Assembly (NCBI GenBank): GCA_964590645.1
Contig: CAZPYJ010000021.1
Coordinates: 10,932 to 74,931 of the forward strand
Source: JAGNHN01 sp964590645
GTDB taxonomy: Bacteria; Bacteroidota; Bacteroidia; Bacteroidales; JAGNHN01
DNA length: 64,000 bases
Reading direction: 5' to 3'
A model generated the notes under the pieces. That model saw nothing but the letters and a program-made list of their open reading frames with translations. It made no database searches and had not been told where the DNA came from. A program made the position numbers and the translations under genes. This document shows, in pieces, positions 53,901 to 61,999 of this stretch. Within the stretch, counting starts at the first letter, position 1. Every line of letters starts with the position of its first letter.

Positions 53901-54007
53901 AGTATATGGGCATCCTCTCGAATATGCGCAGCACGGCACAGCAGGAAGGACTGGAGGAGCTGGAATCCTTTGTCACACCCATTCTGGCCCTGCAGGGAGT
54001 GCAGTAG
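50939..54007 (+). CDS. DUF2723 membrane protein, GT-C glycosyltransferase-like with C-terminal helical repeats
   Basis: The 1022-residue protein has about twelve membrane segments in its N-terminal half. The DUF2723 signature starts at residue 28: LEPTASWWDCGEYITTAYKLQVGHPPGAPTFQMVGRFFSLF. The early acidic motif D-C-G-E-Y matches GT-C enzymes. The human family member TMEM260 is a protein O-mannosyltransferase (GT117), so a similar O-glycosyl transfer is a reasonable hypothesis for Bacteroidota homologues, not a shown activity. The C-terminal soluble part (from about 640) ends in TPR-like helices. Start chosen at ATG 50939 because it precedes the family N terminus. Confidence 0.88.
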   Translation: MKDFKLINNLLGWLVFAIATTTYFLTLEPTASWWDCGEYITTAYKLQVGHPPGAPTFQMVGRFFSLFAFGDTSQVALMVNGMSALSSSFSILFLFWSITLLGRKFLPEVGQMSRGQKIALFGSALVGSLAYTFSDTFWFSAVEGEVYAMSSFFTALVFWIILKWDTEADQPGSNRWLILLAYVIGLSIGVHLLNLLAIPAIALVYYYRKHKPTSKGTILTLGISMVLLALILYGIIPWIVDLSARFELIFVNGFGLPFNSGTLIYFALLIAGILYGLRYAHRKGRALLHTGILAFMFLLIGYSSFMMLIIRSNADTPIDQNNPEDAIGLLFYLNREQYGSNPLFYGHYYNAPLDPQNPYKDGSPVYRRDKEQGRYVVVDDRKSSIPNYDSRFESIFPRMWSSQKSIHIREYERWGGEGGKPVRVTNRNGETEVLLAPTMGQNLRYFFRYQIGHMYWRYFMWNFAGRQNDVQGHGSPHEGNWISGIKFLDQARLGNLDAFPENWKDNPAHNKFYLLPFLLGLAGMAFHFKRTKQGGLVVLMLFLMTGLAIIVYLNQYPYQPRERDYAYAGSFYAFSIWIGLGVMALYDSLRKMINPTVAATAATALSLLLVPALMAKDGWDDHDRSGKYSARDFAKAYLSACEPNAILITNGDNDTFPLWYAQEVEGFRTDVRVVNFMLASGSWYIHQLKNKVYESDPIPMSLTKAQYERGSNDFVPFVKRENVSRQEVKEIIRFIANEQEFTKVGLQSGKKINYIPTQQLRLSVDSAACVDNGFVPRKFADRIVSHIDWDIRKRNLFKNDLMLLDFLSTFNWDRPLYLASPQAMRDIFDVDQYMHQEGIVYRFMPIRTENYMRGLGGIVDTERCYDLLMGQERWGNLNHPDVAVDRESYRNVAIPRNNFMRLAQSLLGENKKEEAIAVIDRVLELFPNEKILFDIYTYAFAELYIQAGAKEKAEQLALTLAENLRQELAYFDSLRPDQASIFETDRRQYMGILSNMRSTAQQEGLEELESFVTPILALQGVQ

Positions 54008-54142
54008 GAGCATTGGATGGATATGCTTTCCATTTCCAATATCCGATTTTCAATGTTCAGGGAGACTGGTATAGAGTACTGAATATGAAGCACTGTATCA
54101 ATACCTGAACAGATTGCTCGGCAAGCGCAGTGCTTCGGCTGT

Positions 54143-54793
54143 TCAGCTGATCTCCTTCATTATGGCGGCCACAATGTTCTCTGCTCCTTGAGCAATCTGC
54201 AAAATATTGGCATCCAGCATATAACAAGGAGTGGTAAAGAGCTTCAGGCGGGCATCCTTGACCACTTCTCCGTGTCCTGTTTTCAAATGCGTTCCCCCCA
54301 TTGCCTCTACAGCCCCGGCGGTATCAGGATCTGCACCAATAGTAACATTGACCCTTTCAAATACTTTGGCCAGCAAGACAGGGGAAATGCAAAGCGCACC
54401 CACTGCTTTGCCCTCTGCCACCGTCTCACGCAAGGCCGCCTCCACCTCCGGATCTACCGTCATCTCCGCCCCTTTGAAAGCAAAATCACATAGATTCTTC
54501 GCAGCGCCAAAGCCACCCGGGAGGAGAAGGGCATCGAAATCAGCAGCCTTGTACTCCGACAATGCTTTGATCTGTCCACGGGCAATCCGGGCCGACTCCA
54601 CCAATACATTCCGGGATTCCGGCATCTCTTCTCCTGTCAGGTGGTTGATCACGTGATGTTGAGGCTTATCCGGTGCGAACAGGCTGTAGGTAGCCCCGTG
54701 CTTCATAATGGCCCAGAGGCTGAGGGTCGCTTCGTGAATTTCAGCGCCGTCGTAGACGCCACAACCGGAAAGCAATACTGCAAATTTCTTCAT
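54143..54793 (-). CDS. elbB: ElbB-like DJ-1/PfpI family protein (glyoxalase 3-like)
   Basis: The 216-residue protein begins MKKFAVLLSGCGVYDGAEIHEATLSL, the ElbB signature. It has the nucleophile-elbow-like GKAVGALCISPVLLAKVF with Cys near residue 133 and the conserved DADFDALLLPGGFGAAKNL-like segment (AADFDALLLPGGFGAAKNL). ElbB has reported glyoxalase activity and an older, uncertain link to isoprenoid synthesis. The ATG at 54793 was preferred over a start 25 codons upstream, because it gives the family N terminus directly. Divergent from the SRAP gene. Confidence 0.92.
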   Translation of the reverse strand: MKKFAVLLSGCGVYDGAEIHEATLSLWAIMKHGATYSLFAPDKPQHHVINHLTGEEMPESRNVLVESARIARGQIKALSEYKAADFDALLLPGGFGAAKNLCDFAFKGAEMTVDPEVEAALRETVAEGKAVGALCISPVLLAKVFERVNVTIGADPDTAGAVEAMGGTHLKTGHGEVVKDARLKLFTTPCYMLDANILQIAQGAENIVAAIMKEIS

Positions 54794-54867
54794 CTTCCTA
54801 CATCTTATTGGGTTTCTCCACGAAAGTAAGAAAATCCCTAATTTCGGGAAAACAAAGCGGCCCGGCA

Positions 54868-55548
54868 ATGTGTGGAAGATTCTCTCTTACGGTGCAGGAA
54901 ACAGATCTGGAGGCCTTCTTCGGCCTGGAGGAAACGAATGGAATGTATGTGCCACGCTACAATGGCGCACCAGGCCAGGCCTTGCCGGTCATCCTCGCTG
55001 CAAAGCCTCCTCAACTCAGGTTCTTCCGCTGGGGCCTGGTGCCTTCCTGGGCCAAAGATCCGCGCATCGGGTATAAAATGATCAATGCCAGAGCCGAGAC
55101 CGTAATGGAGAAACCGGCTTTTCGCAAAGCTTTTGCCAAACAGCGATGTCTGATTCCGGCCGATGGATTCTACGAATGGGAAAAACGCGGGAAGGAGAAA
55201 GTCCCGTACCGCATTCACCTGAATAGCAACGACATATTTGCAATGGCCGGGATCTGGGAAAGCTGGAAGGATGCAGAAGGCCTGAGTCTGCACACTTTCT
55301 CTATTCTCACCACCCGGGCCAATGCCCTGGTTGAACCCATCCATCCAAGAATGCCGGTCATTCTGCCCCGGGAAAGCTATGACTCCTACCTGTATGGCAA
55401 CAGCAAGGAAGCCTGTGACTGTCTGAAACCTTACCCGGCAGCCGAAATGCAAGCCTATACCATCTCTTCCCTGGTGAACCATCCGGCCAACGACAGGCCC
55501 GAAATCCTTGAACCCCGGGACTATCCAAACTCCCGTCTGTTTGAATAA
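54868..55548 (+). CDS. SRAP domain protein (YedK/HMCES-like DNA-abasic-site shield)
   Basis: The 226-residue SRAP protein begins MCGRFSL; after Met removal Cys2 is the nucleophile that forms a thiazolidine link with abasic sites in single-stranded DNA. Other conserved parts are visible: PRYNGAPGQALPVI, NARAETVMEKPAFRKAF, CLIPADGFYEWEKRG (active-site Glu) and HPRMPVIL (active-site His). The ATG at 54868 is the only start that places Cys at position 2, so the longer in-frame start 20 codons upstream is rejected. Confidence 0.95.
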   Translation: MCGRFSLTVQETDLEAFFGLEETNGMYVPRYNGAPGQALPVILAAKPPQLRFFRWGLVPSWAKDPRIGYKMINARAETVMEKPAFRKAFAKQRCLIPADGFYEWEKRGKEKVPYRIHLNSNDIFAMAGIWESWKDAEGLSLHTFSILTTRANALVEPIHPRMPVILPRESYDSYLYGNSKEACDCLKPYPAAEMQAYTISSLVNHPANDRPEILEPRDYPNSRLFE

Positions 55549-55608
55549 GTAATGGATTATTTAAGGCAGGGATGCAACAGAGCCCGGATGTCGGTGCTGA
55601 CTTATGCT

Positions 55609-55616
55609 TAACTTTG
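55609..55616 (+). promoter_or_regulatory. candidate -7 promoter box TAACTTTG
   Basis: TAnnTTTG match whose end is only 8 nt before the ATG at 55625. If real, transcription would start almost at the start codon (near-leaderless mRNA) and the alternative ATG at 55604 would not be in the transcript. Confidence 0.4.
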
Positions 55617-55624
55617 TGGCTGGT

Positions 55625-56140
55625 ATGCGACAGTTAAGAAAAATATGGCCGGCTTTGCCGGTGCTCCTGTTCCTCCTCCCCTCCTGCATCGAGAGGGAGA
55701 CCTATCCTGACGTGCCCAGGATAGAATTCCGGCGCTTTGAAAAGATCGACAATGGACTGGCATACGACGACAAGGGCATCCTAACCATTGGGTTTACGGA
55801 TGGGGACGGAGACCTGGGCCTGGGATCCAACGAGATATACCCGCCCTATGATACCGGCAGTATGTATTACTACAACTTCTTCATTACTTATTATGAAAAA
55901 CAGCAAGGGGAATTTGTTGCTGTAGATCTTCCTTTTACCAATCATTCCCGTTTTCCCATTCTCAACACAAGCGGCTCAGACAAACCCCTGCGTGGAGAGA
56001 TATCCATCGAGCTGTTTATCAACAACTTTTCTTCACCATACGATACCATTCGCTTTGATGCCTTCATCACCGACCGTGCATTGAACCACAGCGATACCAT
56101 CACCACCCCACCCATTCTGATCCAAAAAGTCGAACAATGA
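55625..56140 (+). CDS. uncharacterised lipoprotein upstream of PBP2
   Basis: The 171-residue lipoprotein has signal WPALPVLLFLLPSC, giving lipidated Cys21 from this start. It contains GILTIGFTDGDGDLGLGSNEIYPPYD, an acidic, possibly calcium-binding stretch that recurs in Bacteroidota lipoproteins. The rest is beta-rich. A start at 55604 would add seven residues but lies before the -7 box. It is 15 nt upstream of PBP2 and probably cotranscribed with the elongation genes. Function unknown. Confidence 0.8.
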   Translation: MRQLRKIWPALPVLLFLLPSCIERETYPDVPRIEFRRFEKIDNGLAYDDKGILTIGFTDGDGDLGLGSNEIYPPYDTGSMYYYNFFITYYEKQQGEFVAVDLPFTNHSRFPILNTSGSDKPLRGEISIELFINNFSSPYDTIRFDAFITDRALNHSDTITTPPILIQKVEQ

Positions 56141-56155
56141 GATGAGGCTGCTGCG

Positions 56156-57991
56156 ATGAATAGACTTTACGCCAACCGCAGATATTTCCTGTCCGCCGGC
56201 ATCCTTCTGATTGGGTTGGTTTATCTTCTGCGCCTTTTTTATTTACAGATCATCGACGACAGCTATGTGCTGTATGCGCAAAGCAATGCGATACGGCAGA
56301 CTACGGTTTATCCTGCGCGGGGACTGATTTATGACCGTCAGGGGAAGCTGTTGGTGTACAATGAAGCCGCTTATGATCTGATGGTGACACCGGGGCAGAT
56401 AAAGGCCTTTGATACCCTCACTCTTTGCCATCTTTTGCAGATCGAAAAAGAGGATCTGATCTCCCGACTGGATAAAGCCCGAAAATACAGCCGTTTCAAA
56501 CCCTCTCCCCTTATCACCCAGTTGAGCAAGCAGGAGTTCGGATTCCTGGAGGAGAAGCTTTTTCAGTTCCCCGGCTTCTTTGTCCAGCCCCGTACCCTTC
56601 GTCAATATCCGCTCCCCATTGCGGCCCACGTGCTGGGCTACGTGGGGGAAGTTTCCGAATCAAAGATTTCCCGCGATCCATATTACAGGATGGGCGACTA
56701 CATCGGGATCAGCGGGGTGGAAGCCATCTATGAAGATATTTTGCGCGGACAAAAAGGCTCCCGCCTGGTGCTGGTGGATGTGTTTAACCGGGAAAAAGGC
56801 TCTTATGCCGAGGGCAAATACGATACCCTGGCTCACAAAGGTGCCGACCTTGTCCTCACCCTCGATGCAGCGCTCCAGGCTTATGGCGAAAAGCTAATGG
56901 CCTACAAGAAAGGGAGCATCGTGGCCATTGAGCCATCCAGCGGAGAGATCCTGGCCCTGGTCAGCAGTCCGGGCTATGATCCCAACCTCCTTGTTGGCAG
57001 GGTCAGGGGAAGGCATTATCAGACCTTGCTCGAAGATACCCTGACTCCCCTTTTCAACAGGGCTCTGATGGCCAATTACTCTCCGGGAAGCATCTTCAAG
57101 ATTGTGGATGCCCTGATCGGGCTGCAGAACGGAGCCATTACACCCTATACCGATTTTTCCTGCAACCGGTCGCTGGTCAACTGTCACGATCATCCACCTA
57201 ATCTGAATCTGACCAGGGCCATCCAATACAGCTGTAACCCCTATTTCTATCTGGTGTACAAAAGGCTGATCCAACCCGGGAAATCTTCCAGTATCTATGC
57301 CGACAGCGAAGAGGGCTTGAGGCAATGGCACCTCCAGGTCACGCAAATGGGGATGGGCCACACCCTGGGCATTGACCTGCCCTCGGAGAAGCCGGGCCTC
57401 ATCCCCGATGTCGCCTTTTACAATCGCTGGTACGGGCCACGCCGCTGGGCTTTCAGCACCATCTATTCCAATGGCATCGGCCAGGGAGAAGTGCAGGTGG
57501 TTCCCCTGCAAATGGCCAACCTGGCGGCCATCATTGCCAACCGCGGGTTTTATTATCCTCCCCATCTCCTGAAGGAGGTGCAGGGAATGGAATATCCCCG
57601 ATCGGAATACCGCGAAAAGCAACATAGTGGTATCGATGAACAGCATTTCGAAATCGTGGTGGAGGCGATGCGGGCGGTAACGGAAGAAGCCGGTGGCACA
57701 GCCTGGCGGGCCCGGGTTCCGGGCATTACGGTCTGTGGAAAAACAGGTACCGTAGAGAATCCCGGAGCCGACCATAGCGGTTTTTTCGCCTTCGCACCAA
57801 TGCATCAGCCCCGCATCGCCATTGCAGTATATGTGGAAAATGCCGGTTTTGGCGGAACCTGGGCTGCCCCCATCGCCAGCCTGATGATAGAGAAGTACCT
57901 CAAGGGCAGCATATCCGATCCGCTGAAAGAGCAGCGTATCCTGGACCTAAAAATGGTAGGCCTTGCGCAAAGAAACGAACATACGGAGTAG
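56156..57991 (+). CDS. mrdA: penicillin-binding protein 2 (class B transpeptidase of elongation)
   Basis: The 611-residue class B PBP cross-links peptidoglycan during cell elongation. One N-terminal membrane helix (about 11-29) is followed by a PBP dimerisation domain (YPARGLIYDRQGKLLVYNEAAYDLMV) and the transpeptidase domain. Its SxxK is SIFK at 312-315 (catalytic Ser312), SxN is SCN in QYSCNPYFYLVY, and KTG is at 529-531. Its 3' end overlaps the rodA start by 29 nt, giving the classical PBP2-RodA pair. mreBCD are not adjacent. Confidence 0.95.
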   Translation: MNRLYANRRYFLSAGILLIGLVYLLRLFYLQIIDDSYVLYAQSNAIRQTTVYPARGLIYDRQGKLLVYNEAAYDLMVTPGQIKAFDTLTLCHLLQIEKEDLISRLDKARKYSRFKPSPLITQLSKQEFGFLEEKLFQFPGFFVQPRTLRQYPLPIAAHVLGYVGEVSESKISRDPYYRMGDYIGISGVEAIYEDILRGQKGSRLVLVDVFNREKGSYAEGKYDTLAHKGADLVLTLDAALQAYGEKLMAYKKGSIVAIEPSSGEILALVSSPGYDPNLLVGRVRGRHYQTLLEDTLTPLFNRALMANYSPGSIFKIVDALIGLQNGAITPYTDFSCNRSLVNCHDHPPNLNLTRAIQYSCNPYFYLVYKRLIQPGKSSSIYADSEEGLRQWHLQVTQMGMGHTLGIDLPSEKPGLIPDVAFYNRWYGPRRWAFSTIYSNGIGQGEVQVVPLQMANLAAIIANRGFYYPPHLLKEVQGMEYPRSEYREKQHSGIDEQHFEIVVEAMRAVTEEAGGTAWRARVPGITVCGKTGTVENPGADHSGFFAFAPMHQPRIAIAVYVENAGFGGTWAAPIASLMIEKYLKGSISDPLKEQRILDLKMVGLAQRNEHTE

Positions 57992-59222
57992 CATCGATTG
58001 GATCAGCATCCTGCTATACTCCCTGCTGGTTGGTCTGGGATGGCTCAGCATTTATGCTGCCAGCTTCAATCCCGAGCATCCGGGGCTCTTCGACCTGGGT
58101 ACACGGCACGGGAAACAACTTCTGTGGATCCTTACTGCTCTGGTCATCATTTTTCTGGTGATGATGACAGAACCCAAATTTTTCAGTGCCTTCGCCTGGG
58201 TGATCTACGGACTATCGCTGCTTTCGCTGGTTGCCGTGCTGCTGGTTGGAAAAGAAGTAGGCGGTTCCAGATCCTGGGTGCAGATCGGTGCCTTTTCGCT
58301 GCAGCCTGCCGAATTTGCCAAAATCGCAACGGCCCTGGCCCTGGCCCGGTACCTGGGAGATTTGCACGTGCGAATGGATCGCTTTCGTACCCGCAGCAAT
58401 GCTGTCCTGCTTATCCTGAGCCCGGCCCTGCTCACCCTTCTCCAATATGATACCGGATCAGCGCTCGTGTTCACTGCCTTCGTCCTGGTGCTCTACCGCG
58501 AAGGACTCCCCGCCACCTTCCTGCTGATCGCCATTGCCGGGGTCTTCCTTTTCATCTTCACCCTTCTCTTTGATGAATACCTGATTATGGCCATACTGGG
58601 CGCCCTGGCCCTGATCTGGTGGTACCTCGCCAGGAAAAACCGGCGCAGTTCCCTGGCCATTTTGGGCATATTCCTGGCTTCCATCTTTTTTGTTTTCAGC
58701 GTGGAATATACCTTCGACAATGTACTGCAGGATCATCAGCGCAAGCGAATTAATGTGCTGCTTGGCCTGGAACAAGACATTCGGGGCGCAGGGTACAATG
58801 TGCACCAGTCTAAAATCGCCATCGGTTCCGGAGGATTCGCCGGAAAAGGATTTCTGCAAGGCACCCAGACTAAGTTCGATTTTGTCCCTGAACAAAGCAC
58901 CGACTTCATCTTTTGCACCATCGGCGAGGAGTGGGGATTTCTGGGAACCAGCAGCCTGGTGATCCTCTTTGTGATCCTCCTGCTGCGTCTGATCAAACTG
59001 GCGGAGCGACAACGTTCCGACTTCAGCCGGATTTACGGTTACGCCGTGGCGGCCATCCTCTTCTTTCACTTCGCCATCAATATTGGAATGACCATCGGCC
59101 TGGTTCCCGTGATCGGCATTCCCCTGCCCTTCATCAGCTATGGGGGCTCCTCACTCTGGGCCTTTACGCTTCTCCTGTTCATTTTTCTACGCCTGGATGC
59201 GAACCGATTGATGATGCTATGA
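57963..59222 (+). CDS. rodA: RodA, SEDS peptidoglycan glycosyltransferase
   Basis: The 419-residue SEDS protein has about ten membrane segments and polymerises lipid II with its partner PBP2. Characteristic motifs are: KEVGGSRSWVQIGAFSLQPAEFAKIATALALARYL (about 94-128), QSKIAIGSGGFAGKGFLQGTQTKFDFVPEQSTDFIFCTIGEEWGF (catalytic-loop region, about 280-325) and the C-terminal GLVPVIGIPLPFISYGGSS. It appears to start at TTG 57963 inside mrdA, suggesting translational coupling; no better start lies nearby. Confidence 0.95.
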   Translation: MRKETNIRSSIDWISILLYSLLVGLGWLSIYAASFNPEHPGLFDLGTRHGKQLLWILTALVIIFLVMMTEPKFFSAFAWVIYGLSLLSLVAVLLVGKEVGGSRSWVQIGAFSLQPAEFAKIATALALARYLGDLHVRMDRFRTRSNAVLLILSPALLTLLQYDTGSALVFTAFVLVLYREGLPATFLLIAIAGVFLFIFTLLFDEYLIMAILGALALIWWYLARKNRRSSLAILGIFLASIFFVFSVEYTFDNVLQDHQRKRINVLLGLEQDIRGAGYNVHQSKIAIGSGGFAGKGFLQGTQTKFDFVPEQSTDFIFCTIGEEWGFLGTSSLVILFVILLLRLIKLAERQRSDFSRIYGYAVAAILFFHFAINIGMTIGLVPVIGIPLPFISYGGSSLWAFTLLLFIFLRLDANRLMML

Positions 59223-59896
59223 TGCGCTTACCCCTATTTCGACAAATACATATTTAGAAATATTTCGGATTTTTACAAGATATCCCGACAAGGCATTTGG
59301 ATGAATTCTATCAAGACCAGCGTACACACAGATACTACATTCTTTACAAATGAACCTGGTGTTGCCTTTCACACCAGGCCTTGCGCAACAACCTGGAAAC
59401 CCTGGATAGTGTGGAGGAGGTGAGGATAATAAAGGAGGCGTTGAAGTGAGCGAATCGCAGAACATAGAATGGAAATCTTTAGTTTTGGGTGCTACGAATT
59501 AAGGGAAGCTTTCAATGAACTCAATAATTAATTGGGTCAGAATAGGGTCAATAGGGTCAGAATGGGGGCAAAATCGACTCAAAGGGCTCACGATAGGCTC
59601 AAAAATGGATCAATGGAATCATCGAAGGAGTTGATAAGGTTTAGTTCAATGATGAGTGATCAGCCGATTTGGAAAGCAAGTGGCTCCTACTAAATTGATA
59701 TATAAGCTTACTTCGTAAAATTCCACCAGCTTGGCGAGCATAAGCATAAGAAAAAGTGCATCGCTTAATGGTCGTTCAAGTATCCCGAACCACCTCGCCA
59801 TCCCACCGAAACAAACTAAGGCTTGCGTTTTCCCTTTGAAGCACTTACTTTTAGGTGCCAATTCATCATTCATTTTATACACCTAATCTACCCACA
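59223..59896. other. 674-nt low-information intergenic region
   Basis: No intact gene is supported. One plus-strand frame (about 59278-59448) reads HLDEFYQDQRTHRYYILYK, a stop, then ALRNNLETLDSVEEVRIIKEALK and a stop, which could be a decayed small protein. About 59528-59600 contains short GGGTCAGAAT/GGGTCAAT-type reiterations. The last 200 nt are A+T-rich and should hold the promoter of the secreted protein at 59897, but no TAnnTTTG box was found. Confidence 0.5.
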
Positions 59897-61987
59897 ATGA
59901 AAAAAGCATTACTCCTCTCCCTTTTCTGCTTTCTGATTGTATTGCAAACGCAGGCACAAAGCTGGCCCTGGGCAGTCAGTGCCGGCTCTACCGCTATGGA
60001 TGAAGCCGAACGCGTTACGCTCGACAAGAACGGTAATGTGCTGATCGCCGGGAAATTCAATGGCAGCTTCAGCATAGGAAGCAATACCCTTACTTCGGCA
60101 GGAGATAAAGACATACTGGTGGCCAAATACAATTCATCAGGGGTGGCCCAGTGGGCGCGCAGTGCCGGAGGCAGCAGTACCGACGAAGCCCTTTGCGTGG
60201 CCACCGACCAGAACAACAATGTGATCATTACCGGTTTCTACCGCAACCAGGCTAATTTCGGCAGCACCCAGATGATAGGGTATGGCGGAGATGAAATGTT
60301 TGTGGCCAAATACAATTCCGGTGGAACCCTGCAATGGGTGAAACACGCTTACGGCCCCGGCGATGAGCGAGGAAAGGGTGTAGCTTGTGATGCCTCAGGC
60401 AATGTTTTTGTGACTGGCTATTTTAAGGACACGGTTTATTTTGAAGGGACGATGTTAATCAGTCCGGGCCTCGACAATGTTTTCCTGGCCAAATACAATC
60501 CTGCCGGCACCCTCCTTTGGGTGATCGAGGGCGGCAGCGCCAGTGAAACCTGGGCCTCATCGGTTGGGGTTAACTCTGCAGGAGAAGCCTGGATCACCGG
60601 GTCTTTTGAAGGCACGGCCACCTTCGGCAACCTAAGCATTACCTCAAATGGGGGCAATGATGTCTTCCTGGTGCAAGCCAGTGCCTCAGGCAGCTGGACC
60701 CTGGCGGTGAATGCCGGAGGGATAGCAGACGATTTCGGGAACGGAATTTTTGTGGATCATTGGGATCATATTGCCCTTACCGGCTCCTTCTTTCAAACGG
60801 CCAGCTTCCCGCCCTCTGCCACCATCACCAGCAATGGCGATAAGGATGGCTTTGTGGCCTATTTCAATCCCATAGGCTATTGTAACTGGGCCCAAAACTT
60901 TGGGGGCAATGGTTCCGACAAGGGAATTGATGTGGCTGTGGATGAGAAAGGCTTTGTATTTATGAGCGGATTTATCAACGGGCAGGCCTCTTTCAACAGC
61001 ATCACGCAAACCAGCAGCGGTGGGGACGACATCTGCCTGGCCAAATACGATCCCACTGGGCTGATTAAATATGCCACCCTGGCCGGAGGCACTTCCAATG
61101 ACTACGGAAAGGGGATTGCGGTCAGAAACCACCGCATCGTTTATGTGGCGGGTTACTTTGAGGGAACTGCCGGTTTCGGGACACACAGCCTGACCAGCCA
61201 GGGCAGCCGCGACCTCTTCCTGGCGCGCTATAATGATGGCAGCCCGCAAATCACGGTCCAGCCCCAGGGAAGCCTTCTCTGCCTGGGGGATACGGTGGTT
61301 ATGACTACCGCCGCCAGCGGGATGCCCAATTTGACTTACCAGTGGTACAAGCCCACAGGTATTGTCCAGGGAGCCAACACGCCCACCTACAGCTATGTCC
61401 CCACATCCGTGAATGATGGTGGCGACTTTTTCTGCCTGGTCAGTAATCCTGCCGGCATACAGTCGACAGATACCATTGGTGTTCTGGTGTACCCTCTCCC
61501 GGATCCCGATCTCGGGCCAGACAGAACCATCTTCGATACGGAAAGTGTGAGCCTGGATCCCGGGCCCGGCTATACCACCTATCAATGGAGCAATGGGGCC
61601 CACGCCCAGATCCTGAACCTGCAGGGCGGCAGCCTGGGGCTGGGTTCGCATACTTTCAGTGTTACCGTAACCAATTCCATAGGCTGCACCGGAGCCGATA
61701 CGGTGGTCATTCACGTGGTGATCAACGGATTGGATGAACTCACCCAAGGCTATGGTATCCGTGCCTGGCCCATTCCCGCTCAGGATTTCCTTTACCTGGA
61801 AACAGGCCGTTTTGAATCCGGAAAGCTTGGCATTGCAGATATGCAGGGAAGACAGGTGTATGAGCAGAATTGCAGCAGCGGCGAGCGCCTGCAACTTTCC
61901 GTCGCCCACCTCAGACCCGGGATGTATATCCTGTACCTGCATAATGCACAAAGAGAAAGACTGGCATTCCGTTTTATCAAAGAATAA
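59897..61987 (+). CDS. T9SS-secreted SBBP beta-propeller protein with Ig-like domain
   Basis: The 696-residue surface or secreted protein has a signal peptide 1-21 (LSLFCFLIVLQTQAQ). It has about nine SBBP-type beta-propeller repeats (about 25-445) of the form GNVFVTGYFKDTVYFEGT ... NVFLAKYNPAGTLLWV. An Ig-like domain follows (about 450-535, TVQPQGSLLCLGDTVVMTTAASGMPNLTYQWYKPTG), then a PKD/HYR-like segment. The C-terminal T9SS type A sorting domain (about 620-696, GIRAWPIPAQDFLYLETG ... LRPGMYILYLHNAQRERLAFRFIKE) targets it for export by the type IX system. The start at 59897 puts the signal peptide first. Confidence 0.9.
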   Translation: MKKALLLSLFCFLIVLQTQAQSWPWAVSAGSTAMDEAERVTLDKNGNVLIAGKFNGSFSIGSNTLTSAGDKDILVAKYNSSGVAQWARSAGGSSTDEALCVATDQNNNVIITGFYRNQANFGSTQMIGYGGDEMFVAKYNSGGTLQWVKHAYGPGDERGKGVACDASGNVFVTGYFKDTVYFEGTMLISPGLDNVFLAKYNPAGTLLWVIEGGSASETWASSVGVNSAGEAWITGSFEGTATFGNLSITSNGGNDVFLVQASASGSWTLAVNAGGIADDFGNGIFVDHWDHIALTGSFFQTASFPPSATITSNGDKDGFVAYFNPIGYCNWAQNFGGNGSDKGIDVAVDEKGFVFMSGFINGQASFNSITQTSSGGDDICLAKYDPTGLIKYATLAGGTSNDYGKGIAVRNHRIVYVAGYFEGTAGFGTHSLTSQGSRDLFLARYNDGSPQITVQPQGSLLCLGDTVVMTTAASGMPNLTYQWYKPTGIVQGANTPTYSYVPTSVNDGGDFFCLVSNPAGIQSTDTIGVLVYPLPDPDLGPDRTIFDTESVSLDPGPGYTTYQWSNGAHAQILNLQGGSLGLGSHTFSVTVTNSIGCTGADTVVIHVVINGLDELTQGYGIRAWPIPAQDFLYLETGRFESGKLGIADMQGRQVYEQNCSSGERLQLSVAHLRPGMYILYLHNAQRERLAFRFIKE

Positions 61988-61999
61988 TCCATACTCAGG

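Noticed and set aside
60686..61951. 421-codon minus-strand open frame opposite the SBBP protein
   Set aside because: Shadow of a gene with signal peptide, repeats and T9SS domain on the plus strand.
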